A stretch of 64,000 bases of DNA from Avena insularis (lineage: Eukaryota; Streptophyta; Magnoliopsida; Poales; Poaceae). Position numbers and translations under genes: made by a program. The notes under the pieces are model-generated. The model had not been told where the DNA came from and made no database searches. It worked only from the letters and a program-made list of their open reading frames with translations. The stretch covers positions 434,001-498,000 of the forward strand of contig JAJUPC010000237.1 in NCBI GenBank assembly GCA_023614405.1. Direction: 5' to 3'. Positions 12,718-26,000 of this stretch are shown piece after piece (within the stretch, counting starts at the first letter, position 1; each line of letters begins with the position of its first letter).

Positions 12718-14332
12718 CTAGTGGATCCATATGTGGTTCGTGAAAAGAACACACATGCAATGACATTGGTTGATCCACGTGTGGTTTGTGAAAATAACAC
12801 ACATGCAATGACTATAGTGGATCCATAGGTGGTTTGTGACAAGAACACACATGCAATGCCATTGGTTGATCCATGTGTGGTTCATGAAAAGAACACACAT
12901 GCAATGACATTATTGGGTCCATGTGTGGTTTGTGGAAAGAACATACGTGCAATGACTCTGGTGGATCCATGTGTGGTTTGTGAAAAGAACACACATGCAA
13001 TGACATTGGTTGTCCCATATGCGTTTGTGAAAATAACACACATGCAATTACTCTGGTGGATACGTTTGTGGTTTGTGGAGAGAACACACATGCAATGGCA
13101 TTGGTGGATCCATATGTTGTTCATGAAAAGAACACACATGCAATGACATTGGTGGATCCATATGTGGTTTGTGTAAAGAACAAACATGCAATGACTCTGG
13201 TGGATCCATGTGTGGTTTGTGAAAAGAACACACATGCAATGACTCTAGTGCTGGTTAGTATAAGACCACACATGCACTGACTCTAGTGGGTCCATATGTG
13301 GTTTGTGGAAAGAACACACATTCAATAACTATAGTGGATCCATATGTGGTTCATGACAAGAAAACACATGCAATGACATTGGTTGATCCATATGTGGTTT
13401 GTGAAAACAACACACATGCAATGACTCTAGTGGATCCATATGTGGCTTCTGAAAAGTACACACATGCAATAACTCTAGTGGATCCATATGTGGTTTGTGT
13501 AAAGAATACACATGCAATTCAATTGGTTGATCCATGTGCGGTTTGTGACAATAACTCACATGCAATGACTCTAGTGGATCCATGTGTGGTTTGTGAAAAA
13601 TAACATATATGCAATAACATTGGTTGATCAATATGTGTTTGTGAAAAGAACACACATGCAATTACTCTGGTGGATACTTATGTGGTTTGTGGAAAGAACG
13701 CACATGCAATGGCATTGGTGGATCCATATGTGGTTCATGAAAAGAACAGACATGCAATGACATTGGTGGATCCATATGTGGTTTGTGGAAAGAACACACA
13801 TGCAATGACTCTGGTGGATCCATATGTGGTTTGTGAAAAGAACACAGATGCAATGACTCTAATGCTAGTTTTAGTATAAGAACACACATGCAATGACTCT
13901 AGTGGGTCCATATGTGGTTTGTGGAAAGAACGCACATGCAATGACTCTAGTGGATCCATATATGGTTTGTGGAAAAACACACAGGCAATGACTCTAGTGG
14001 ATCCATATGTGGTTTGTGAAAAGAACAGACATGCAATGACATTGGTTGATCCATATGTGGTTTGTGAAAAGAACACACATGCAATGACTCTATTGGATCC
14101 ATATGTGGTTCGTGGAAAGAACACACATGCAATGACATTGGTTGATCCATGTGTTTTTTGTGACAAGAACACACATGCAATGTCGCTGGTAGATCCATGT
14201 ATGGTTTGTGGAAAGAACACACATGCAATGACATTGGTTGATCCATATGTGTTTTGTGAAAAGAACACACATGCAATTACTCTGGTGGATACATATGTGG
14301 CTTGTCATTACAAGAACACACATGCAATGGCA
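12718..14332 (+). repeat. 1615-bp block, copy 1 of a tandem duplication
   Basis: About 33 monomers. The following 1615 bp repeat it in order, including private variants such as the shortened marker GCTGGTTAGTATAAGACC near 13250 and 14865, and GGAGAGAACAC near 13077 and 14692. I count only about half a dozen base differences between the copies by eye. Confidence 0.85.
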
Positions 14333-15947
14333 TTAGTGGATCCATATGTGGTTCGTGAAAAGAACACACATGCAATGACATTGGTTGATCCACGTGTGGT
14401 TTGTGAAAATAACACACATGCAATGACTATAGTGGATCCATAGGTGGTTTGTGACAAGAACACACATGCATAGCCATTGGTTGATCCATGTGTGGTTCAT
14501 GAAAAGAACACACATGCAATGACATTATTGGGTCCATGTGTGGTTTGTGGAAAGAACATACGTGCAATGACTCTGGTGGATCCATGTGTGGTTTGTGAAA
14601 AGAACACACATGCAATGACATTGGTTGTCCCATATGCGTTTGTGAAAATAACACACATGCAATTACTCTGGTGGATACGTTTGTGGTTTGTGGAGAGAAC
14701 ACACATGCAATGGCATTGGTGGATCCATATGTTGTTCATGAAAAGAACACACATGCAATGACATTGGTGGATCCATATGTGGTTTGTGTAAAGAACAAAC
14801 ATGCAATGACTCTGGTGGATCCATGTGTGGTTTGTGAAAAGAACACACATGCAATGACTCTAGTGCTGGTTAGTATAAGACCACACATGCACTGACTCTA
14901 GTGGGTCCATATGTGGTTTGTGGAAAGAACAAACATTCAATAACTATAGTGGATCCATATGTGGTTCATGACAAGAACACACATGCAATGACATTGGTTG
15001 ATCCATATGTGGTTTGTGAAAACAACACACATGCAATGACTCTAGTGGATCCATATGTGGCTTCTGAAAAGTACACACATGCAATAACTCTAGTGGATCC
15101 ATATGTAGTTTGTGTAAAGAATACACATGCAATTCAATTGGTTGATCCATGTGCGGTTTGTGACAATAACTCACATGCAATGACTCTAGTGGATCCATGT
15201 GTGGTTTGTGAAAAATAACATATATGCAATAACATTGGTTGATCAATATGTGTTTGTGAAAAGAACACACATGCAATTACTCTGGTGGATACTTATGTGG
15301 TTTGTGGAAAGAACGCACATGCAATGGCATTGGTGGATCCATATGTGGTTCATGAAAAGAACAGACATGCAATGACATTGGTGGATCCATATGTGGTTTG
15401 TGGAAAGAACACACATGCAATGACTCTGGTGGATCCATATGTGGTTTGTGAAAAGAACACAGATGCAATGACTCTAATGCTAGTTTTAGTATAAGAACAC
15501 ACATGCAATGACTCTAGTGGGTCCATATGTGGTTTGTGGAAAGAACGCACATGCAATGACTCTAGTGGATCCATATATGGTTTGTGGAAAAACACACAGG
15601 CAATGACTCTAGTGGATCCATATGTGGTTTGTGAAAAGAACAGACATGCAATGACATTGGTTGATCCATATGTGGTTTGTGAAAAGAACACACATGCAAT
15701 GACTCTATTGGATCCATATGTGGTTCGTGGAAAGAACACAGATGCAATGACATTGGTTGATCCATGTGTTTTTTGTGACAAGAACACACATGCAATGTCG
15801 CTGGTAGATCCATGTATGGTTTGTGGAAAGAACACACATGCAATGACATTGGTTGATCCATATGTGTTTTGTGAAAAGAACACACATGCAATTACTCTGG
15901 TGGATACATATGTGGCTTGTCATTACAAGAACACACATGCAATGGCA
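14333..15947 (+). repeat. 1615-bp block, copy 2
   Basis: Near-identical to 12718-14332. One difference is CATAGCC near 14469, where copy 1 has CAATGCC. Divergence resumes just after the GGCATTAGTGGATCC motif that ends both copies, which fixes the junctions to within about 10 bp. Confidence 0.85.
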
Positions 15948-16107
15948 TTAGTGGATCCATGTGTGGTTTGTGGAAAGAACACACATGCAATGACATTGGT
16001 TGATCCATATGTGGTTTGCAAAAATAACACATATGTAATGACTCTAGTGGATCCATATGTGGTTTGTGAAAAAAACACACATACAATGCCATTGGTTGAT
16101 CCATGTG

Positions 16108-18002
16108 AGGTTTGTGACAATTACACACATGCAATGACTCTAGTGGATCCATGTCTGGTTTGTGACAAGAACACACATGCAATCTCATTGGTTGATCCAT
16201 GTGTGGTTCATGAAAAGAACACACATGCAATGACATTAGTGGATCCATGTGTGGTTTGAGGAAAGATCATACATGCAATGACTCTGGTGGATCCATGTGT
16301 GGTTTGTGGAAAGAACACACATGCAATGACATTGTGGATCCGTGTGTGGTTTCTGGAAAGAACACACATGTAATGACATTGGTTGATCCATATGTGGTTT
16401 GTGAAAAGAAAACACATGCAATTACTCTGGTGGATACATATGTGGTTTGTCATTACAAGAACACACATGCAATGGCATTGGTGGATCCATTTGTGGTTTG
16501 TGGAAAGAACACACATGCAATGACATTGGTTGATCCATATGTGGTTTGTGACAATAACACACATGCAATGACTCTAGTGGATCCATATGTGGTTTGTCAA
16601 AAGAACACACATGCAATGCCATTGGTTGATCCATGTGGTTTGTGACAATTACACACATGCAATGACTCTAGTGGATCCATGTGTGGTTTGTGACAAGAAC
16701 ACACATGCAATGCCATTAGTTGATCCATGTGTGGTTCATGAAAATAACACACATGCAATGACATTAGTGGATCCATGTGTGGTTTGTGGAAACATACATG
16801 CAATGACTCTGGTGGATCCATGTGTGGTTTGTGGAAAGAACACACACGCAATGACATTGGTGGATCCATGTGGTTTGTGGAAAAAACAGACATGCAATGA
16901 CTCTGGTGGTTCCATGTGTGGTTTGTGGAAAGAACATACATGAAATGACATTGGTTGATCTATATGTGGTTTGTGACAATAACACACATGCAATGCCATT
17001 GGTTGATCCATGTGGTTTGTCGAAAAAACTGACATGCAATGACCCTGGTGGATCGATGTGTGGTTTGTGGAAAGAACACACATGCAATGATTGTGGTGGA
17101 TCCATGTGTGGTTTGTGAAAAGAACACACATGCAATGACTCTAATGTTGGTTTTAGTATAAGAACGCACATGCAATGACTCTAGTGGGTCCAAATGTGGT
17201 TTGTGGAAAGAACACACATGCAATGACTCTAGTGGATCCATATGTGGTTCATGACAAGAACACACATGCAATGCCATTGGTTGATCCATGTGTGGTTTCT
17301 GACAATAACACACATGCAATGACTCTAGTGGATCCATGTGTTGTTTGTGACAAGAACACACATGCAATGCCATTGGTTGATCCATGTGTGGTTCATGAAA
17401 AGAACACACATGCAATGACATTAGTGGATCCATGTGTGGTTTGTGGAAAGAACATACGTGCAATGACTCTGGTGGATCCATGTGTGGTTTGTGAAAAGAA
17501 CACACATGCAATGACATTGGTTGATCCATATGTGTTTGTGAAAAGAACAAACATGCAATTACTCTGGTGGATACGTATGTGGTTTATGGAAAGAACACAC
17601 ATGCAATGGCATTGGTGGATCCATATGTGGTTCATGAAAAGAACACACATGCTATGACATTGGTGGATCCATATGTGGTTTGTGTAAAGAACACACATGC
17701 AATGACTCTGGTGGATCCATGTGTGGTTTGTGAAAAGAACAGACATGCAATGACTCTGGTGTTGGTTTTAGTATAAGAACACACATGCAATGACTTTGGG
17801 GGGCCATATGTGGTTTGTGGAAAGAACACACATGCAATAACTATAGTGGAACCATTTGTGGTTCATGACAAGAACACACATGTAATGACATTGGTTGATC
17901 CATATGTGGTTTGTGAAAACAACACACATGCACTGACTCTAGTGGATCCATATGTGGCTTCTGAAAATTACACACATGCAATGACTCTAGTGGATCCATA
18001 TG
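16108..18002 (+). repeat. 1.9-kb block, copy 1 of a tandem duplication
   Basis: Begins at a private GACAATTACAC monomer and contains the rare GACTTTGGGGGGCC monomer near 17793. It is repeated immediately downstream at an offset of 1895 bp. The offset grows to 1900 bp because copy 1 lacks 2 bp near 16640 and 3 bp near 16792. Confidence 0.85.
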
Positions 18003-19909
18003 TGGTTTGTGACAATTACACACATGCAATGACTCTAGTGGATCCATGTCTGGTTTGTGACAAGAACACACATGCAATCTCATTGGTTGATCCATGTGTG
18101 GTTCATGAAAAGAACACACATGCAATGACATTAGTGGATCCATGTGTGGTTTGAGGAAAGATCATACATGCAATGACTCTGGTGGATCCATGTGTGGTTT
18201 GTGGAAAGAACACACATGCAATGACATTGTGGAACCGTGTGTGGTTTCTGGAAAGAACACACATGTAATGACATTGGTTGATCCATATGTGGTTTGTGAA
18301 AAGAAAACACATGCAATTACTCTGGTGGATACATATGTGGTTTGTCATTACAAGAACACACATGCAATGGCATTGGTGGATCCATTTGTGGTTTGTGGAA
18401 AGAACACACATGCAATGACATTGGTTGATCCATATGTGGTTTGTGACAATAACACACATGCAATGACTCTAGTGGATCCATATGTGGTTTGTCAAAAGAA
18501 CACACATGCAATGCCATTGGTTGATCCATGTGTGGTTTGTGACAATAACACACATGCAATGACTCTAGTGGATCCATGTGTGGTTTGTGACAAGAACACA
18601 CATGCAATGCCATTAGTTGATCCATGTGTGGTTCATGAAAATAACACACATGCAATGACATTAGTGGATCCATGTGTGGTTTGTGGAAACAACATACATG
18701 CAATGACTCTGGTGGATCCATGTGTGGTTTGTGGAAAGAACACACATGCAATGACATTGGTGGATCCATGTGGTTTGTGGAAAAAACAGACATGCAATGA
18801 CTCTGGTGGTTCCATGTGTGGTTTGTGGAAAGAACATACATGAAATGACATTGGTTGATCTATATGTGGTTTGTGACAATAACACACATGCAATGCCATT
18901 GGTTGATCCATGTGGTTTGTCGAAAAAACTGACATGCAATGACCCTGGTGGATCGATGTGTGGTTTGTGGAAAGAACACACATGCAATGATTGTGGTGGA
19001 TCCATGTGTGGTTTGTGAAAAGAACACACATGCAATGACTCTAATGTTGGTTTTAGTATAAGAACGCACATGCAATGACTCTAGTGGGTCCAAATGTGGT
19101 TTGTGGAAAGAACACACATGCAATGACTCTAGTGGATCCATATGTGGTTCATGACAAGAACACACATGCAATGCCATTGGTTGATCCATGTGTGGTTTCT
19201 GACAATAACACACATGCAATGACTCTAGTGGATCCATGTGTTGTTTGTGACAAGAACACACATGCAATGCCATTGGTTGATCCATGTGTGGTTCATGAAA
19301 AGAACACACATGCAATGACATTAGTGGATCCATGTGTGGTTTGTGGAAAGAAAATACGTGCAATGACTCTGGTGGATCCATGTGTGGTTTGTGAAAAGAA
19401 CACACATGCAATGACATTGGTTGATCCATATGTGTTTGTGAAAAGAACAAACATGCAATTACTCTGGTGGATACGTATGTGGTTTATGGAAAGAACACAC
19501 ATGCAATGGCATTGGTGGATCCATATGTGGTTCATGAAAAGAACACACATGCTATGACATTGATGGATCCATATGTGGTTTGTGTAAAGAACACACATGC
19601 AATGACTCTGGTGGATCCATGTGTGGTTTGTGAAAAGAACAGACATGCAATGACTCTGGTGTTGGTTTTAGTATAAGAACACACATGCAATGACTTTGGG
19701 GGGCCATATGTGGTTTGTGGAAAGAACACACATGCAATAACTATAGTGGAACCATTTGTGGTTCATGACAAGAACACACATGTAATGACATTGGTTGATC
19801 CATATGTGGTTTGTGAAAACAACACACATGCACTGACTCTAGTGGATCCATATGTGGCTTCTGAAAATTACACACATGCAATGACTCTAGTGGATCCATA
19901 TGTGGTTTG
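18003..19909 (+). repeat. 1.9-kb block, copy 2
   Basis: Near-identical to 16108-18002, with the same private monomers in the same order. It is 5 bp longer through restored 2- and 3-bp steps. The end is placed where GTGGTTTGTG is followed by TAAAG and not by GACAATTAC. Confidence 0.85.
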
Positions 19910-22002
19910 TGTAAAGAACACACATGCAATGCAATTGGTTGATCCATGTTCGGTTTGTGACATTAACACAAATGCAATGACTCTAGTGGATCCATGTGTG
20001 GTTTGTGACAAGAACACACATGCAATTACTCTGGTGGATATGTATGTGGTTTGTGGAAATAACGCATATGCAATGGCATTGGTGGATCCATAGGCGCTTC
20101 ATGAAAAGAACACACATGCAATGACATTGGTTGATCCATATGTGGTTTGTGAAAAGAACACACATGCAATGACTCTAGTGGATCCTTATGTGGTTTGTGG
20201 AAAGAACACACATGCAATGACATTGGTTGATCCATGTGTTTTTTGTGACAAGAACACACATGCAATGCCGCTGGTGGATCCAGGTGTGGTTTGTGGAAAG
20301 AAGACACATGCAATGACATTGGTTGATCCATATTTGGTTTGTGAAAAGAACACACATGCTATTACTCTGGTTTATACATATGTGGTTTGTCATTACAAGA
20401 ACACACATGCAATGGCATTGGTGTATCCATGTGTGGTTTGTGGAAAGAACACACATGCAATGACATTGGTTGATCCATATGTGGTTTGTGACAATAACAC
20501 ACATGCAATGACTCTAGTGGATCCATATGTGGTTTGTCAAAAGAACACACATGCAATGCCATTGGTTGATCCATGTGTGGTTTGTGACAATAACACACAT
20601 GCAATGACTCTAGTGGATCCATGTCTGGTTTGTGACAAGAACACACATGCAATGCCATTGGTTGATCCATATGTGGTTCATGAAAAGATCACACATGCAA
20701 TGACATTAGTGGATCCATGTGTGGTTTGAGGAAAGAGCATACATACAATGACTCTGGTGGATCCATGTGTGGTTTGTGGAAAGAACACACATGCAATGAC
20801 ATTCGTGGATCCATATGCGGTTTATGAAAAGAACACACATGCAATGACATTGGTGGATCCATATGTGGTTTGTGGAAAGAACACACATGCAATGACTCTG
20901 GTGGATCCATGTGTGGTTTGTGAAAAGAACACGCATACAATGACTCTAATGCTGGTTTTAGTATAAGAACACAGATGCAATGACTCTAGTGGGTCCATAT
21001 GTGGTTTGTGGAAAAAACAGACATGCAATGACTCTGGTGGATCCATATGTGGTTCAAGACAAGAACACACATGCAATGAGATTGGTTGATCCATATGTGG
21101 TTTGTGAAAAGAACACACATGGAATGACTCTAGTGGATCCATATGTGGTTTGTGGAAAGAACACACATGCAATGCCATTGGTTGATCCATGTGTTTTTGT
21201 GACAAGAACACACATGCAATGCCGCTGGTGGATCCATGTGTGGTTTGTGGAAAGAACACACATGCAATGACATTGGTTGATCCATATGTGGTTGGTAAAA
21301 CAAACACACATGCAATTACTCTGGTGGATACATATGTGGTTTGTCATTACAAGAACACACATGCAATGGCATTGGTGGATCCATGTGTGGTTTGTGGAAA
21401 GAACACACATGCAATGACATTGGTTGATCCATATGTGGTTTGTGAAAATAACACACATGTAATGACTCTAGTGGATCCATATGTGGTTTGTGAAAAGAAC
21501 ACACATACAATGCCATTGGTTGATCCATGTGTGGTTTGTGACAATAACACACATGCAATGACTCTAGTGGATCCATGTCTGGTTTTTGACAAGAATACAC
21601 ATGCAATGCCATTGGTTGATCCATGTGTGGTTCATGAAAACAACAGACATGCAATGACATTAGTGGATCCATGTGTGGTTTGAGGAAAGAGCATACATGC
21701 AATGACTCTGGTGGATCCATGTGTGGTTTGTGGAAAGAACACACATGCAATGACATTGTTGGATCCATGTGTGGTTTGTGGAAAGAACACACATGCAATG
21801 ACATTGGTTGATCCATATGTGGGTTGTGAAAAGAACACACATGCAATTACTCTGGTGGATACATATGTGGTTTGTCATTACAAGAACACACATGCAATGG
21901 CATTGGTGGATCCATGTGTGGTTTGTGGAAAGAACACACATGCAATGACATTGGTCGATCCATATGTGGTTTGTGAAAATAACACACATGCAATGACTCT
22001 AG
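19660..22002 (+). repeat. 2.34-2.39-kb block, copy 1
   Basis: Starts at a GTTGGTTTTAGTATAAG marker, followed by the GACTTTGGGGGGCC monomer. It is repeated downstream at an offset of 2343 bp at first, then 2391 bp after one extra 48-bp monomer in copy 2, then 2389 bp after a 2-bp loss (GACTCTAGTGG to GACTAGTGG). Confidence 0.8.
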
Positions 22003-24385
22003 TGTTGGTTTTAGTAAAAGAACACACATGCAATGACTTTGGGGGGCCATATGTGGTTTGTGGAAAGAACACACATGCAATAACTATAGTGGATCCATTT
22101 GTGGTTCATGACAAGAACACACATGTAATGACATTTGTTGATCCATATGTGGTTTGTGAAAACAACACACATGCAATGACTCTAGTGGATCCATATGTGG
22201 CTTCTGAAAATTACACACATGCAATGACTCTAGTGGATCCATATGTGGTTTGTGTAAAGAACACACATGCAATGCAATTGGTTGATCCATGTTCGGTTTG
22301 TGACATTAACACAGATGCAATGACTCTAGTGGATCCATGTGTGGTTTGTGACAAGAACACACATGCAATGCCATTGGCTGATCCATGTGTGGTTCATGAA
22401 AAGAACACACATGCAATTACTCTGGTGGATATGTATGTGGTTTGTGGAAAGAACGCATATGCAATAGCATTGGTGGATCCATAGGAGCTTCATGAAAAGA
22501 ACACACATGCAATGACATTGGTTGATCCATATGTGGTTTGTGAAAAGAACACACATGCAATGACTAGTGGATCCTTATGTGGTTTGTGGAAAGAACACAC
22601 ATGCAATGACATTGGTTGATCCATGTGTTTTTTGTGACAAGAACACACATGCAATGCCGCTGGTGGATCCAGGTGTGGTTTGTGGAAAGAACACACATGC
22701 AATGACATTGGTTGATCCATATTTGGTTTGTGAAAAGAACACACATGCTATTACTCTGGTGGATACATATGTGGTTTGTCATTACAAGAACACACATGCA
22801 ATGGCATTGGTGTATCCATGTGTGGTTTGTGGAAAGAACACACATGCAATGACATTGGTTGATCCATATGTGGTTTGTGAAAATAACACACATGTAATGA
22901 CTCTAGTGTATCCATATGTGGTTTGTGAAAATAACACACATACAATGCCATTGGTTGATCCATGTGTGGTTTGTGACAATAACACACATGCAATGACTCT
23001 AGTGGATCCATGTCTGGTTTGTGACAAGAACACACATGCAATGCCATTGGTTGATCCATATGTGGTTCATGAAAAGATCACACATGCAATGACATTAGTG
23101 GATCCATGTGTGGTTTGAGGAAAGAGCATACATCCAATGACTCTGGTGGATCCATGTGTGGTTTGTGGAAAGAACACACATGCAATGACATTCGTGGATC
23201 CATATGCGGTTCATGAAAAGAACACACATGCAATGACATTGGTGGATCCATATGTGGTTTGTGGAAAGAACACACATGCAATGACTCTGGTGGATCCATG
23301 TGTGGTTTGTGAAAAGAACACGCATACAATGACTCTAATGCTGGTTTTAGTATAAGAACACAGATGCAATGACTCTAGTGGGTCCATATGTGGTTTGTGG
23401 AAAAAAAAGACATGCAATGACTCTTGTGGATCCATATGTGGTTAAAGACAAGAACACACATGCAATGAGATTGGTTGATCCATATGTGGTTTGTGAAAAG
23501 AACACACATGGAATGACTCTAGTGGATCCATATGTGGTTTCTGGAAAGAACACACATGCAATGACATTGGTTGATCCATGTGTTTTTGTGACAAGAACAC
23601 ACATGCAATGCCGTTGGTGGATCCATGTGTGGTTTCTGGAAAGAACACACATGCAATGACATTGGTTGATCCATATGTGGTTGGTAAAACAAACACACAT
23701 GCAATTACTCTGGTGGATACATATGTGGTTTGTCATTACAAGAACACACATGCAATGGCATTGGTGGATCCAAATGTGGTTTGTGGAAAGAACACACATG
23801 CAATGACATTGGTTGATCCATATGTGGTTTGTGAAAATAACACACATGTAATGACTCTAGTGGATCCATATGTGGTTTGTGAAAAGAACACACATACAAT
23901 GCCATTGGTTGATCCATGTGTGGTTTGTGACAATAACACACATGCAATGACTCTAGTCGATCCATGTCTGGTTTTTGACAAGAACACACATGCAATGCCA
24001 TTGGTTGATCCGTGTGTGGTTCATGAAAACAACACAAATGCAATGACATTAGTGGATCCATGTGTGGTTTGAGGAAAGAGCATACATGCAATGACTCTGG
24101 TGGATCCATGTGTGGTTTGTGGAAAGAACACACATGCAATGACATTGGTGGATCCATGTGTGGTTTGTGGAAAGAACACACATGCAATGACATTGGTTGA
24201 TCCATATGTGGGTTGTGAAAAGAACACACATGCAATTACTCTGGTGGATACATATGTGGTTTGTCATTACAAGAACACACATGCAATGGCATTGGTGGAT
24301 CCATGTGTGGTTTGTGGAAAGAACACACATGCAATGACATTGGTTGATCCATATGTGGTTTGTGAAAATAACACACATGTAATGA
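22003..24385 (+). repeat. 2.39-kb block, copy 2
   Basis: Matches 19660-22002 monomer by monomer, including the private TAGGAGCTTC / TAGGCGCTTC pair near 22485 and 20095. It carries one whole extra monomer near 22360-22407, direct evidence of single-monomer gain after block duplication. Confidence 0.8.
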
Positions 24386-25079
24386 CTCTAGTGGATCCAT
24401 ATGTGGTTTGTGAAAAGAACACACATACAATGCCATTGGTTGATCCATGTGTGGTTTGTGACAATAACATACATGCAATGACTCTAGTGGATCCATGTGT
24501 GGTTTGTGACAAGAAAACACATGCAATGCCATTAGTTGATCCATGTGTGGTTCATGAAAAGAACACACATGCAATGACATTAGTGGATCCATGTGTGGTT
24601 TGTCATTACAAGAACACACATGCAATGGAATTGGTGGATCCATGTGTAGTTTGTGGAAAGAACACACATGCAATGACATTGGTTGATCCATAGGTGGTTT
24701 GTGAAAATAACACACATGTAATGACTCTAGTGGATCCATATGTGGTTTGTGAAAAGAACACACATACAATGCCATTGGTTGATCCATGTGTGGTTTTTTG
24801 ACAATAACACACATGCAATGAGTCTAGTGGATCCATGTCTGGTTTGTGACAAGAACACACATGCAATGCCATTGGTTGATCCATGTGTGGTTCATGAAAA
24901 GAACACACATGCAATGACATTAGTGGATCCATGTGTGGTTTGAGGAAAGAGCATACATGCAATGACTCTGGTGGATCCATGTGTGGTTTGTGGAAAGAAC
25001 ACACATGCAATGATATTCGGATCCATGTGTGGTTTGTGGAAAGAAGACACATGCAATGACATTGGTTGATCCATATGTG

Positions 25080-26000
25080 GTTTGTGAAAAGGACACACAT
25101 GCAATTACTCTGGTGGATAGATATGTGGTTTGTCATTACAAGAACACACATGCAATGGCATTGGTGGATCCAGTTGTGGTTTGTGGAAAGAACACACATG
25201 CAATGACATTGGTTGATCCATATGTGGTTTGTGACAATAACACACATGCAATGACTCTAGTGGATCCATATGTGGTTTGTCAAAAGAACACACATGCAAT
25301 GCCATTGGTTGATCCATGTGTGGTTTGTGACAATAACACACATGCGATGACTCTAGTAGATCCATGTGTGGTTTGTGACAAGAACACACATGCAATGCCA
25401 TTAGTTGATCCATGCGTGGTTCATGAAAAAACACACATGCAATGACATTAGTCGATCCATGTGTGGTTTGTGGAAAGAACATACATGCAATGACTCTGGT
25501 GGATCCATGTGTGGTTTGTGGAAAGAACACACATGCAATGACATTGGTTGATCCATATGTGGTTTGTGAAAAGAACACACATGCAATGACTCTAGTGGAT
25601 CCATATGTGGTTTGTGGAAAGAACACACATGCAATGACATTGATTGATCCATGTGTTTTTTTGTGACAAGAACACACATGCAATGTCGCTGGTGGATCCA
25701 TGTGTGGTTTGTGGAAAGAACACACATGCAATGACATTGGTTGATCCATATGTGGTTTGTGAAAAGAACACACATGCAATTACTCTGGTGGATACATATC
25801 TGGTTTGTCATTACAAGAACACACATGCAATGGCATTGGTGGATCCATGTGTAGTTTGTGGAAAGAACACACATGCAATGACATTGGTTGATCCATAGGT
25901 GGTTTGTGAAAATAACACACATGTAATGACTCTAGTGGATCCATATGTGGTTTGTGAAAAGAACACACATACAATGACATTGGTTGATCCATATGTGGTT
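25080..26000 (+). repeat. Block repeated at 28575-29495, copy 1
   Basis: About 0.9 kb whose monomer order and private variants recur 3494 bp downstream. These include GTTTTTTTGTGACAAG and the CATTACAAG monomer. The block ends are approximate. Confidence 0.65.

Noticed and set aside
12718..19909. Assembly artefact as the whole explanation of the near-identical blocks
   Set aside because: Each block pair has private differences and distinct flanks, and the blocks have several different lengths. It cannot be fully excluded without reads.
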